Source: Mycobacterium kyorinense
GTDB taxonomy: Bacteria; Actinomycetota; Actinomycetes; Mycobacteriales; Mycobacteriaceae
NCBI RefSeq assembly: GCF_001672775.1
Contig: NZ_LZKJ01000197.1
Coordinates: forward strand, 50,347-114,346
Direction: 5' to 3'
DNA length: 64,000 nucleotides
Position numbers and translations under genes: made by a program. Below the pieces are notes generated by a model. It made no database searches and was not told where the DNA came from. It was given only the letters and a program-made list of their open reading frames with translations. Every line of letters begins with the position of its first letter. Position 1 is the first letter of the stretch. This document shows positions 39,529-47,759 of the stretch, in pieces.

Positions 39529-42440
39529 ACACCGATAGTTACCCCCGTCCGAAATACATGCGGTTCGTCCGCAGGTTCGCCATTCCGATTCTGCTGGCAT
39601 GGCTGCTGCTGACTGTTGCCCTCAACGTCCTTGTGCCGCCGATTGAGTCGGTCGCGCGAAACCACGCAGTGACGATGTCGCCCCAAGACGCTCCGGCGAT
39701 GATCGCCGCCAAACGCATTGGCAGCACTTTTCACGAGTCGGACTCCGACAGCATCGCGATGATCGTCCTGGAAGGCGATGACCCGCTCGGGCAGGAGGCG
39801 CACCGCTATTACGACGACCTGGTGAAGGAATTGCAGGCCGACTCTAAGCACGTTCAGCATGTCCAGAACGTCTGGGGAGACCCGCTCACCGCCGATGGCG
39901 TCCAGAGCCGAGACGGGAAAGCCGCTTACGTCCAACTCAATCTGGCTGGCAACCAGGGCAGCACGCTGGGCAACGAGTCGATCAACGCAGTGCGCGAGAT
40001 CATCGACAGGTCCGGGCCGCCCCGAGGTCTGCAGGTATACGTTACCGGTCCGGCAGCGCTGACCACCGACATGAATGAAGCCGCCGATAAGAGCATGTTC
40101 AAAATGATGGGCGTGACCGGCGTGGTCATCATGATCATGCTGTTCATCGCCTATCGTTCGATCAGCACGGTGCTTCTGGTGCTTGTCATGGTGGGCTTCG
40201 AAATGGGCACCGCCAGAGGGCTTGTCGCGTTGTTAGGCAATGCCGGTTTGTTGGGCTTCTCGACGTTCGTTGTCGCCATGCTGTCCTCGCTGGCGATCGC
40301 AGCGGGAACCGACTATGCGATTTTCCTCGTCGGTCGCTACCAGGAGGCTCGCAAGTCCGGTCAAGACCGCGAAATGGCCTATTACTCGATGTTCCGCGGT
40401 ACCTCTCACATCATCTTGGGCTCGGGCTTGACGATCGCGGGCGCGACTCTTTGTCTTCACCTGGCGCGATTGTCGTATTTCAAGGCGTTGGGAATTCCGT
40501 CCGCGTTGGGATTGCTTGTCGTCGTGGCGGGGGCGATGACCGCAGCGCCGGCCGTCGTGACCGTCGCCAGTCGGTTCGGTCTCCTCGACCCCAAACGCGT
40601 GACAAAAGTTCGCGGTTGGCGACGCGTCGGCACCGCTACGGTGCGTTGGCCCGGTGCGGTGCTTGCCACCTCACTTGTCATCGCGATCATCGGCATCCTC
40701 ATCATGCCGAGCATGAAGGTCAGCTACAACGACCGCTTCTACATACCCCGTAATCTGTCGTCGAACGTCGGATACGCCGCCGCGGAGCGCCACTTCAGCG
40801 CCGCGACAATGAATCCCGACATCCTCATGGTCGAGAGCGACCACGACATGCGCAACAGCGGTGACATGATCATCCTCGACAGGATCGCGAAAGATGTCTT
40901 TCGATCGCCGGGAATCGCCATGGTCCAAAGCATCACGCGCCCACTGGGCGGGCCGATCCAGCACACGTCGATACCGTTCCAGATCAGCGCCCAATCGATT
41001 CCGATCCAGCAAAACCTTCAGTTCATGAGGGATCGGTCCGCTGACATGCTCAAGATAAGCGACGATCTCGGTGCCATGATCGGCTCGATGGAACGGATGC
41101 AAGGCTTGCTGGCAAAGATGAGCCGCGCGACCCATCATATGGTCGACGATATGCATACCGTGCAGGACACGGTGGACGAGATGCGAGACCATCTGGCGGA
41201 TTTCGACGACTTCGCCAGGCCGCTTCGCGAATACCTGTATTGGGAACCACATTGCTTCAACATCCCCGCATGCTGGGCGACCAGATCAATGTTCGAGGCA
41301 ATCGACGGCGTGGACAAGTTCAGCGAGAACATGCGCACGTTGATCAAGGACGTGAGCAATATCGACGCGATATTGCCCCAGATGCTCGCCGAATTCCCGC
41401 CCATCATCGCCGTCGCCAAATCGATGCAGGGCACCCTGCAAACGATGCACAGCAGTTTCTCTGGTCTGCTCACGCAGATGGCCCAGATGACGGATACGGC
41501 GAGCGCGATGGGCCAAGCCTTCGACGCGTCCAAGAGCGACGATTACTTCTATTTGCCTCCGGAAGCCTTCCAGAACCCGGACTTTCAGCGCGGCCTAAAG
41601 CTCTTCTTGTCGGCTGACGGCAAGGCAGCGCGGTTCATCATCACCCACGACACGGACCCGGCAACTCCGGCCGGGATTGCCGCGGTCAAGCCGGAGCTCA
41701 ACGCCGCGCACCAAGCGGTGAAGGGAACGACGCTCACCGGCGCCAAGTTCTACCTGGCCGGAACGGCAGCGATCTACCGCGACATCCAGGCCGGCTCACA
41801 ATACGACCTGATGATCGTCGGAATAGCGGCTCTGACACTGATTTTCGTCGTCATGGTGGTCATCACACGTGCTCTCGTCGCATCCATGGCGATCGTCGGG
41901 ACAGTGCTGCTCTCACTGGGTGCGGCTTTCGGGTTGTCGGTGCTGGTGTGGCAACACCTCTTTGGCTTAGAGCTGAACTGGATCGCACCGGTGTTTGGCT
42001 TGATCATCCTTTTGGCCGTGGGATCGGACTACAACTTGTTGCTGGTGTCACGGTTCCAGGAAGAGATCGGTGCGGGCCTGAAGACTGGCATCATCCGCTC
42101 GATGGGCGAGACCGGTGGTGTCGTGACGGCGGCGGGCCTGGTATTCGCCTTCACCATGATGTCGATGGCCGCTAGTGACCTCCGCTCGATCGGCCAGGCC
42201 GGCACGACGATCGGCCTGGGCCTGCTATTCGACACCCTGATCGTGCGCTCCCTGATGACACCGTCGATTGCGGCGCTGCTCGGACGTTGGTTCTGGTGGC
42301 CGCAACGAATCAGGCCGCGGCCAGCCAGCTCCATGCTCCGGCCATTCGGGCCGCGTCGTCTCGTTCGCTCGCTTCTACTGGGCGAGAGCGGGGATGCGCC
42401 AAACGCCAAGCTCCATACCGCTGAAACATCGGCGACCTAA
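39525..42440 (+). CDS. MmpL-family RND transporter
   Basis: A 971-residue RND exporter with two halves, each with TM1, a periplasmic loop and five further TM helices. The proton-relay Asp-Tyr pairs are D263-Y264 (GTDYAIF) and D835-Y836 (GSDYNLL). The second periplasmic loop (about residues 430-750) carries long coiled-coil-like helices and many Met. MmpL proteins export lipids, siderophores or drugs. The substrate cannot be read from sequence. Paired with MmpS and faced by a CsoR-like regulator, it may export a thiol, metal chelator or toxic compound. Confidence 0.93.
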   Translation: MNTDSYPRPKYMRFVRRFAIPILLAWLLLTVALNVLVPPIESVARNHAVTMSPQDAPAMIAAKRIGSTFHESDSDSIAMIVLEGDDPLGQEAHRYYDDLVKELQADSKHVQHVQNVWGDPLTADGVQSRDGKAAYVQLNLAGNQGSTLGNESINAVREIIDRSGPPRGLQVYVTGPAALTTDMNEAADKSMFKMMGVTGVVIMIMLFIAYRSISTVLLVLVMVGFEMGTARGLVALLGNAGLLGFSTFVVAMLSSLAIAAGTDYAIFLVGRYQEARKSGQDREMAYYSMFRGTSHIILGSGLTIAGATLCLHLARLSYFKALGIPSALGLLVVVAGAMTAAPAVVTVASRFGLLDPKRVTKVRGWRRVGTATVRWPGAVLATSLVIAIIGILIMPSMKVSYNDRFYIPRNLSSNVGYAAAERHFSAATMNPDILMVESDHDMRNSGDMIILDRIAKDVFRSPGIAMVQSITRPLGGPIQHTSIPFQISAQSIPIQQNLQFMRDRSADMLKISDDLGAMIGSMERMQGLLAKMSRATHHMVDDMHTVQDTVDEMRDHLADFDDFARPLREYLYWEPHCFNIPACWATRSMFEAIDGVDKFSENMRTLIKDVSNIDAILPQMLAEFPPIIAVAKSMQGTLQTMHSSFSGLLTQMAQMTDTASAMGQAFDASKSDDYFYLPPEAFQNPDFQRGLKLFLSADGKAARFIITHDTDPATPAGIAAVKPELNAAHQAVKGTTLTGAKFYLAGTAAIYRDIQAGSQYDLMIVGIAALTLIFVVMVVITRALVASMAIVGTVLLSLGAAFGLSVLVWQHLFGLELNWIAPVFGLIILLAVGSDYNLLLVSRFQEEIGAGLKTGIIRSMGETGGVVTAAGLVFAFTMMSMAASDLRSIGQAGTTIGLGLLFDTLIVRSLMTPSIAALLGRWFWWPQRIRPRPASSMLRPFGPRRLVRSLLLGESGDAPNAKLHTAETSAT

Positions 42441-42466
42441 GCCGATCGCCAACGGCGGGGGCCCGC

Positions 42467-42922
42467 CTACACCATCAACTGAGCAGCCACCGTCGCGCCG
42501 AGGTTCCAGCAGGATTCGAGCTCCGCTTTGCTCGGCTTCCCCGAAACCACCACGGTCTCAGCGGCTTTTACCCAGCCGAGCCCTGTCGTGATGGAGTCGA
42601 CACCACGCTCGGCTCCTTCGGTGCCCTGGTTGCCATGCAGGTACAGCCCATAAGGTCGCCCGCCGGTGGCGTCCAATATCGGGTAATAGCAGACGTCGAA
42701 GGCATGTTTGAGGGCGCCGCTCATGTAGCCGAGGTTGGCCGGGCTGCCCAGCAGGTACCCGTCGGCCTGCAGCATGTCGGTCGACGAGACCGTGAGCGCC
42801 GGCCTCCGCACCACCTCGACGTCTTCGATCTCGGGATCGGTGGCGCCGGCCAGCACGGCCTCGAACATCTCCTGGCAGTGCGGCGAGGGCGTGTGGTGGA
42901 CGATCAACAGCGTCTTGCTCAT
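42467..42922 (-). CDS. Flavodoxin/NAD(P)H-dependent reductase family protein (Rv2771c-like)
   Basis: A 151-residue flavodoxin-fold protein. LLIVHHTPSPHCQEMFEAVL carries the FMN phosphate loop, GYLLGSPANLGYMSGALKHAFD the second FMN loop, and GRPYGLYLHG a further conserved strand. It is likely a quinone or nitro reductase; substrate unknown. Its 3' end is duplicated at 37.4 kb. The start overlaps the next upstream gene (42919-42922, ATGA type). Confidence 0.85.
   Translation of the reverse strand: MSKTLLIVHHTPSPHCQEMFEAVLAGATDPEIEDVEVVRRPALTVSSTDMLQADGYLLGSPANLGYMSGALKHAFDVCYYPILDATGGRPYGLYLHGNQGTEGAERGVDSITTGLGWVKAAETVVVSGKPSKAELESCWNLGATVAAQLMV
42468..42562 (-). repeat. Right copy of the direct repeat (intact gene end)
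   Basis: Matches 37436-37530 in the same orientation; differences are a few substitutions and one base. Here it is the intact 3' coding end of the flavodoxin-like gene. Confidence 0.75.
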
Positions 42923-43374
42923 TGGCGCCCCTGCAAGTCGACGGCCTTCTTCATGGCCTCCCGCGCGCGGGCGCGGTCGCCGGCGTAGTCGTAGGCGCGG
43001 GCCAACCGGTACCAGCGCCGCCAGTTGTCCGGGTCGTTGCGCAATTCCGTTCGGACGGCGTCGAATAACGTGTCGGCGGCTTGCCGCTCGATGCGTCCGG
43101 ACGGCCGCCGCGGCAGGGTGCTGACGTCGAGTTCCATTCCGTCCTCGGCGATGAGCCGGGCCAGCTTCTGATGCGCGAACCCGGCGCGCAGGGTGGCGAT
43201 CATCGCCCACAATCCGATGAAGGGCAGGACCAACAGCGCCACCCCGAGGCCGACGGCGGCGGCGCGGCCGGAGCCGATCAGCACGACCGCGGTGCGGGCC
43301 AGCAACGCGAGGTAGACCAGCAGCGCAGCGCACATGAACGCGATCAACAGCTGAAGGCGCGCGGCGTTGCTCAT
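42919..43374 (-). CDS. Two-helix membrane protein with TPR-like tail (Rv2772c-like)
   Basis: A 151-residue protein. Two hydrophobic segments (about residues 8-30 and 35-60) are followed by a charged helical region with DNWRRWYRLARAYDYAGDRARAREAM, a TPR-like unit. It matches the unknown membrane protein between dapB and the flavodoxin gene in M. tuberculosis. It overlaps dapB (43371-43374) and the flavodoxin gene by 4 nt each. Function unknown. Confidence 0.82.
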   Translation of the reverse strand: MSNAARLQLLIAFMCAALLVYLALLARTAVVLIGSGRAAAVGLGVALLVLPFIGLWAMIATLRAGFAHQKLARLIAEDGMELDVSTLPRRPSGRIERQAADTLFDAVRTELRNDPDNWRRWYRLARAYDYAGDRARAREAMKKAVDLQGRQ

Positions 43375-44108
43375 TGCAAGTTGAGTAGCGATTCAATGCC
43401 GATGGTCAGACCCGGGCGTTCGGCGACGCGACGGACCGCCAACAGCACGCCGGGCACAAACGATGTGCGGTCGATGCTGTCATGGCGGATCGTCAACGTT
43501 TCTCCCGCGGTGCCGAACAGCACCTCCTGGTGAGCGACCAGGCCGGCCAGCCGCACCGAATGCACCGGGACACCGTCGACGTCAGCGCCGCGCGCACCGG
43601 GCAGGCTGGTGCTGGTGGCATCGGGATTGGGCGGCAAGTCTTTTCGTGCCTGCGCGATCAGTTCGGCGGTCCGTGCCGCGGTGCCTGACGGCGCATCGGC
43701 CTTGTGCGGGTGATGCAGTTCGATGACCTCGACCGAGTCGTAGAATGGTGCGGCCTGCTTGGCGAAATGCATGCTCAGCACCGCCCCGATCGCGAAGTTG
43801 GGTGCGACGATTGCCGCGGTGCCTGGTTTGGCGGCCAGCCACGACCGGACCTGTTGGAGCCGCTCGTCGGTGAAGCCGGTGGTGCCGACAACGGCGTGAA
43901 TTCCGTTGTCTATCAGAAACTTCAGGTTGTCCATCACGACGTCGGGATGAGTGAAGTCGATGACGACCTCGGTTTGGCTGTCGGTCAGCAGGCTCAGCGG
44001 CTCGTCGGCGTCCACTTCGGCGGTCAACGTCAGGTCGTCGGCGGCCTGCACCGCCTGCACCATCGCCGCACCGACTTTGCCTTTGGCCCCCAGCACTCCT
44101 ACCCGCAT
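43371..44108 (-). CDS. dapB: DapB, 4-hydroxy-tetrahydrodipicolinate reductase
   Basis: A 245-residue reductase giving tetrahydrodipicolinate with NAD(P)H, the step after DapA. MRVGVLGAKGKVG is the Rossmann motif (G-A-K-G-K-V-G), and HHPHKADAPSGTA is the substrate-binding signature. Matches Rv2773c. TAGGGT (44115-44120, minus) is 6 nt before the ATG, so it is probably leaderless and starts the dapB-membrane-flavodoxin unit. Confidence 0.95.
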   Translation of the reverse strand: MRVGVLGAKGKVGAAMVQAVQAADDLTLTAEVDADEPLSLLTDSQTEVVIDFTHPDVVMDNLKFLIDNGIHAVVGTTGFTDERLQQVRSWLAAKPGTAAIVAPNFAIGAVLSMHFAKQAAPFYDSVEVIELHHPHKADAPSGTAARTAELIAQARKDLPPNPDATSTSLPGARGADVDGVPVHSVRLAGLVAHQEVLFGTAGETLTIRHDSIDRTSFVPGVLLAVRRVAERPGLTIGIESLLNLQ

Positions 44109-44227
44109 GGCTTCACCCTAGCCGGGTCGCATTTCGTGCGGAATGCGGTGCGTGACATTCTCTAGTCTCGTCGGTCCGGCCACTGTTCGCGCGCTGTCGG
44201 CGGGCCGGACGCCGCTACCATCGCGGC
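44109..44227. promoter_or_regulatory. Divergent leaderless promoters of dapB and the toxin gene
   Basis: TAGGGT at 44115-44120 (minus) is 6 nt from the dapB ATG. TACCAT at 44216-44221 (plus) is 6 nt from the ATG at 44228. Confidence 0.5.
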
Positions 44228-45163
44228 ATGGCCCAGGAACCGCTGAGCGTCGACCCAGAGCGGTTGGCGGCTGCGGCCCAGCGATTGCTGGCTGCGGCTG
44301 AGGCGATCCCGCAACCCCCAGCCCCGTACACCTCTACAGGTACAGACCCACTCTCGGCGGCCATCGCTGCCCAGGCATCCAAAGTGGAAGCCCCGGTGGC
44401 AGAAGGCCTGCCCGCCCTCCAGAAAGAGGCGAGTGAAAGCGCGCACAATGTGGCGAGCGCGGCCAGTGCCTACGAACGCACCGACCGGCAGCTCGGCGTC
44501 GAAATCAACAAGCGCACGTTTCCGGGCCCAGACCGCTCCGAGAATAAGCACAACGGCCGGGTCCAACTTGTTGACTGGAAACAAGGGCCAACCCCGGCAC
44601 CTAGCCCCGGTCATACAGGCCAAGATGCACGCAACGCGATCAAGGGTCTGCCTAAAGGCACTAAGCCAAACTTTTTAGAGATCCGCAGTGGGGAGGATCT
44701 GCGTAGCTTTTGGAACTGGCTTACCCAAGGCGTGCCAGATAGCACGGGTACCGGCTACCCGGGAACGCAGCGCGTTCTATCTGATGGCACCATAGTTGGC
44801 ATACGCGAAAGCGAAAAGTTCGGACCGACGATGGAGATCCGTTCTCCCAACAAGGATTACTTTAAGGTTCACGTCAATCCGGCTAGAGGCGGCGTACCGA
44901 ACATCCCGTCCGGTGGGGCGGGGCCGTCGTCTGGCGGGGCCGCACTCGGACCCAGTGCGCCGAGCGGGTCACCGCCTGCCGGCCGTGCGCCCATTGAGCT
45001 GCAGCCAGGACAGGTACCGGCCCGTGGCGGCGGCGGCGCGATGCCCTACGACCCGAACGAGTGGTTGGTCCCAGGCCCCCATCCGGTCCCGACGCCGCAC
45101 ACTCATCACGGACCACCACGACTAGGCGAAACCCCGTCAGAAATCTTTGAGGACGAGCCATGA
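44228..45163 (+). CDS. Probable type VII-secreted polymorphic toxin with EspC-like N-terminus
   Basis: A 311-residue protein. The N-terminal 100 residues are EspC-like (SVDPERLAAAAQRLLAAAEA; NVASAASAYERTDRQLG). Residues 140-220 form a different, less GC-rich domain with DLRSFWNWLTQG, RVLSDGTIVGIRESEKFGPTMEIRS and YFKVHVN, a pattern seen at the C-terminal end of polymorphic toxins. The last 90 residues are Pro/Gly-rich with His. A small coupled gene follows (ATGA), as expected for immunity. Activity not assigned. The T7SS targeting is family knowledge; the toxin reading is inference. Confidence 0.68.
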   Translation: MAQEPLSVDPERLAAAAQRLLAAAEAIPQPPAPYTSTGTDPLSAAIAAQASKVEAPVAEGLPALQKEASESAHNVASAASAYERTDRQLGVEINKRTFPGPDRSENKHNGRVQLVDWKQGPTPAPSPGHTGQDARNAIKGLPKGTKPNFLEIRSGEDLRSFWNWLTQGVPDSTGTGYPGTQRVLSDGTIVGIRESEKFGPTMEIRSPNKDYFKVHVNPARGGVPNIPSGGAGPSSGGAALGPSAPSGSPPAGRAPIELQPGQVPARGGGGAMPYDPNEWLVPGPHPVPTPHTHHGPPRLGETPSEIFEDEP

Positions 45164-45561
45164 GCACAGGAGCAGACAACGATGGACAAGGTATTGGGCA
45201 AATGAACACCGCACGCGAGAAAGTACGCGCGGAACTGCTCACTGACGGCCTTGCTGATTATGTCGACCTTGGTGCCGTTGATTCCCAAGTCACGCGGCAC
45301 AATCCGCAAGCGTCAGTGTCCGAGGTTCAGAACGAAACCTTGGAGGCGATTCGCTCGTTGGTTAACGACGGGCTGTTTCAACTAGGAGGTCTATCGGCCG
45401 AGGGCGGACGTTTCGTTGCCTGGGATGGACCACTTGATGAGTTGATACAGCGGGTCTCCAACGTGTATGTAAGCCACTATGACGATCCGCCTGCGTGGGT
45501 CTGGGTCATTTGGATGAAACTCACCGACGAGGGCGAGCGGGCAGCGCGAGCACTTGAATAG
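45160..45561 (+). CDS. Candidate immunity protein, 133 aa
   Basis: A small acidic protein without signal or membrane segment and not recognised. It starts inside the toxin stop (ATGA). Its C-terminal half has aromatic residues (YDDPPAWVWVIWMKLTDEGERAARALE), a region resembling small regulatory or Imm-type domains. Base use is less GC-rich than in flanking genes, as in the toxin middle. Co-translation and size make it the likely antidote. An internal ATG at 45202 is an alternative start. Confidence 0.6.
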   Translation: MSTGADNDGQGIGQMNTAREKVRAELLTDGLADYVDLGAVDSQVTRHNPQASVSEVQNETLEAIRSLVNDGLFQLGGLSAEGGRFVAWDGPLDELIQRVSNVYVSHYDDPPAWVWVIWMKLTDEGERAARALE

Positions 45562-45687
45562 AACGCCAAAGATCCGCTCACCTAAACCATGAACGGCCCT
45601 CAGGCGACAAGAAACGCGAGAGCCCGTTCGGGTGCGACCATGACGGCGCACCGTGCCCGCACACCGCTCGAGAAGGGGTTCGCCGCG

Positions 45688-45922
45688 TCACAGCGTGCAG
45701 GAGTGGGCGAACAGCAGCACCGGCCAGGAGATGATCGATGCCATCAGCGCGATCAACCCGTCGGTGCCCTGCTCGACTTGCGCCTGGCGCAGTCCCTCGC
45801 CGTAGGTGCCGGCCATGACTGCGCCGACGATCAGATACGGGATCGCGCAACAGCGCGACCTCGACGAGCGCCCCGATGCTGATCGGGTAATGCATCATCC
45901 GGCGCACCCAGGTGAGCAGCAT
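45688..45922 (-). pseudogene. Small membrane protein gene, frameshifted
   Basis: The frame from ATG 45922 (LLTWVRRMMHYPISIGALVEVAL) is lost near 45845, and the continuation PYLIVGAVMAGTYGEG to LLFAHSCTL lies in another frame, ending TGA at 45688. Removing one base in GATCGCGCAAC (about 45845-45848) would restore a continuous protein of about 77 aa. It resembles its upstream neighbour, so it is the second of a tandem pair. Confidence 0.6.
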
Positions 45923-45928
45923 CGGCGC

Positions 45929-46159
45929 TCAAGCCACGCAGCCGCCGGTGAAGCCGAGCACCGGCCACAACGCGATCGATCCGAGCAACGACGCAGTGAG
46001 GTCCAGGCCGTGCAGCTGCTCGAAATGAGCGCTGTGCGTGCTGGCCCAGGCGATGCCGATCGCCAGATACGGCACAGCCAAGAGCACTGCGGCGCAGACG
46101 AGTTCGACGAGGGTGAGCTGGAAGTCCAAGACTCGCTCGAGCATGGTGAGCACATCCAT
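45929..46159 (-). CDS. Small two-helix membrane protein
   Basis: A 76-residue protein. Two hydrophobic segments (about residues 18-38 and 53-74; VELVCAAVLLAVPYLAIGIAW and ASLLGSIALWPVLGFTGG) flank the charged STHSAHFEQLHGLD. It is homologous to the frameshifted neighbour (V-P-Y-L-x-I-G/V; S-x-x-x-W-P-V-L), so the two arose by duplication. Function unknown. They may form a two-part membrane complex. Confidence 0.6.
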   Translation of the reverse strand: MDVLTMLERVLDFQLTLVELVCAAVLLAVPYLAIGIAWASTHSAHFEQLHGLDLTASLLGSIALWPVLGFTGGCVA

Positions 46160-46227
46160 CCCTTCCCGCCGAGGGCAAAGACACGGAATATGTTAACGGC
46201 GATTCAGGCTCGGTGGGAGGTACTGCG

Positions 46228-46698
46228 CTAACCGGTTTCTGCGCGTTCTTTGAGCCGCTGCAGCGTCAGCCGGATGTGATCGGCGTTTACCGACGCTCGG
46301 TCGGCGACGCCGGTGGCCAGACCGGCAACTTTGCGAAACCATCCGGGCCGGCGGTCCCAGGTGCTCTCGGTGACGCGGCAACCGCCGTCGACCGTGGTGA
46401 AGTCGTAACACCACCGCGCTACCGGGATGACAGACGAGCGCACATCGAACGCAAAGCGCCGACCCGGGTCGGCGTCGGTCACCGTGCATGTCGTACTCCA
46501 GCGACGGTTGCCGCTTTGGTTGCGGCCGGTGAACACCGCGCCGGGGCGGACTGCGTCACCTTTGCGCCACCGCATTGCGACGGTCTCCTCGGCCATCGAC
46601 GCCAACGTCGGCAGATCGGTGACGAGCGCATATACCGCATCAGCGGCGGCGTTGATGTGCACACTGGCCGTGGCCGACGGCGGGCCGGATTCGCTCAT
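46228..46698 (-). CDS. SRPBCC-family protein, 156 aa
   Basis: A START-like polyketide cyclase/dehydrase-type fold. The start ASVHINAAADAVYALVTDLPTLASM is typical, followed by strands ending in WCYDFTTVDGGCRVTESTWDRRPGWF. The family binds hydrophobic ligands; function unknown. TATCAT (46705-46710, minus) lies 6 nt before the ATG, giving a leaderless start. Confidence 0.83.
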   Translation of the reverse strand: MSESGPPSATASVHINAAADAVYALVTDLPTLASMAEETVAMRWRKGDAVRPGAVFTGRNQSGNRRWSTTCTVTDADPGRRFAFDVRSSVIPVARWCYDFTTVDGGCRVTESTWDRRPGWFRKVAGLATGVADRASVNADHIRLTLQRLKERAETG

Positions 46699-46732
46699 CC
46701 GGCGATGATAGCGCCGCTCAACTGCGCAACGG

Positions 46733-47755
46733 TCAACCGGCGGCCAGCGAGGCGACGATATCGGCGGCCGGCCCGGGACGTGCTGAGGCGAACGCCGTTC
46801 CCGCCCAGAGGTTTGTCCCGTGCGGATCGTCGGCGGCGACCGCCGCCTTGCGAATCGGCGATGTCATGTGGTTGACCTCGGGATAGCCCAGCGGCGCAAC
46901 GTCGTCGAGCAGCCGAGTGAAATCGTTCTCCAACCCGCGCGCATACCGCCCGGAGAACGCGCGCGTCACCAACGTCTTGCCGAACTGGGGGTTCTGCAGC
47001 GCGGTGCGATGGGCGTTATTGGTCCCGGCTTCGTCGGACAGCAGCAACGCGGTCCCGACTTGGGCCGCCACCGCCCCCCTCTGCAGGACCCTGGCGACAT
47101 CCTCGGCGCTGCCCAGGCCGCCCGCGGCGATCAGCGGAACGTGGTGGGCGGCGCTGATCCGGTCCAGCAGATCGTCCAGCGACTCGCGGCCGGGCTGCAT
47201 GTCCGGCGCGAACGTGCCGCGGTGACCGCCGGCGTCCGGGCCCTGCACCACCAAGCCGTCCGCTCCGGCGGCAATGGCGACGCCGGCCTCGTAGGCCGAC
47301 GTCACCGTGATCAGCAGCACGATGCCCAGCGCACCGAACCACCGCAGGACATCCGGCGGCGGCGCGCCGAAGGTGAACGACACCACCTCGGGCCGTACAT
47401 CAGCCACCACCTCGAGCTTGCGCTGCCAGTTGTCGTCGTCACCGAACCGGGGCCGGCCAACCTCGACCTCGTAGTGCTCGGCCAGTTCGTCGAGTTGCTC
47501 CGCATAGTGGTCCAACTGGACGTAATCGGCGGCGCTGGGTTGTGGAACAAACAGGTTGACCCCGATGGGCCCGCTGGTCGCCGCCCGTGCGGCCGCAATG
47601 TCGTCGGCGAACCGCTCGGGGCTCAGGTAGCCCGCGGCGACGAAGCCCATGCCGCCCGCGTTCGATACGGCCGCGGCCAGTGCCGGTGTACCGGGCCCAC
47701 CGGCCATCGGTGCGCCGACCACTGGCACCTCGAGATCCCAGAAGCCCAGTACCAT
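46733..47755 (-). CDS. Nitronate monooxygenase family (2-nitropropane dioxygenase-like, Rv2781c)
   Basis: A 340-residue FMN TIM-barrel enzyme that oxidises nitronates. VVGAPMAGGPGTPALAAAVSNAGG is the N-terminal FMN region, GLVVQGPDAGGHRGTF the catalytic-His region (GGHRG), and LIAAGGLGSAEDVARVL the phosphate site. TACGGT (47762-47767, minus) lies 6 nt before the ATG and overlaps the pepR stop, so it is leaderless but downstream of pepR. Confidence 0.88.
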   Translation of the reverse strand: MVLGFWDLEVPVVGAPMAGGPGTPALAAAVSNAGGMGFVAAGYLSPERFADDIAAARAATSGPIGVNLFVPQPSAADYVQLDHYAEQLDELAEHYEVEVGRPRFGDDDNWQRKLEVVADVRPEVVSFTFGAPPPDVLRWFGALGIVLLITVTSAYEAGVAIAAGADGLVVQGPDAGGHRGTFAPDMQPGRESLDDLLDRISAAHHVPLIAAGGLGSAEDVARVLQRGAVAAQVGTALLLSDEAGTNNAHRTALQNPQFGKTLVTRAFSGRYARGLENDFTRLLDDVAPLGYPEVNHMTSPIRKAAVAADDPHGTNLWAGTAFASARPGPAADIVASLAAG

Positions 47756-47759
47756 GGCG

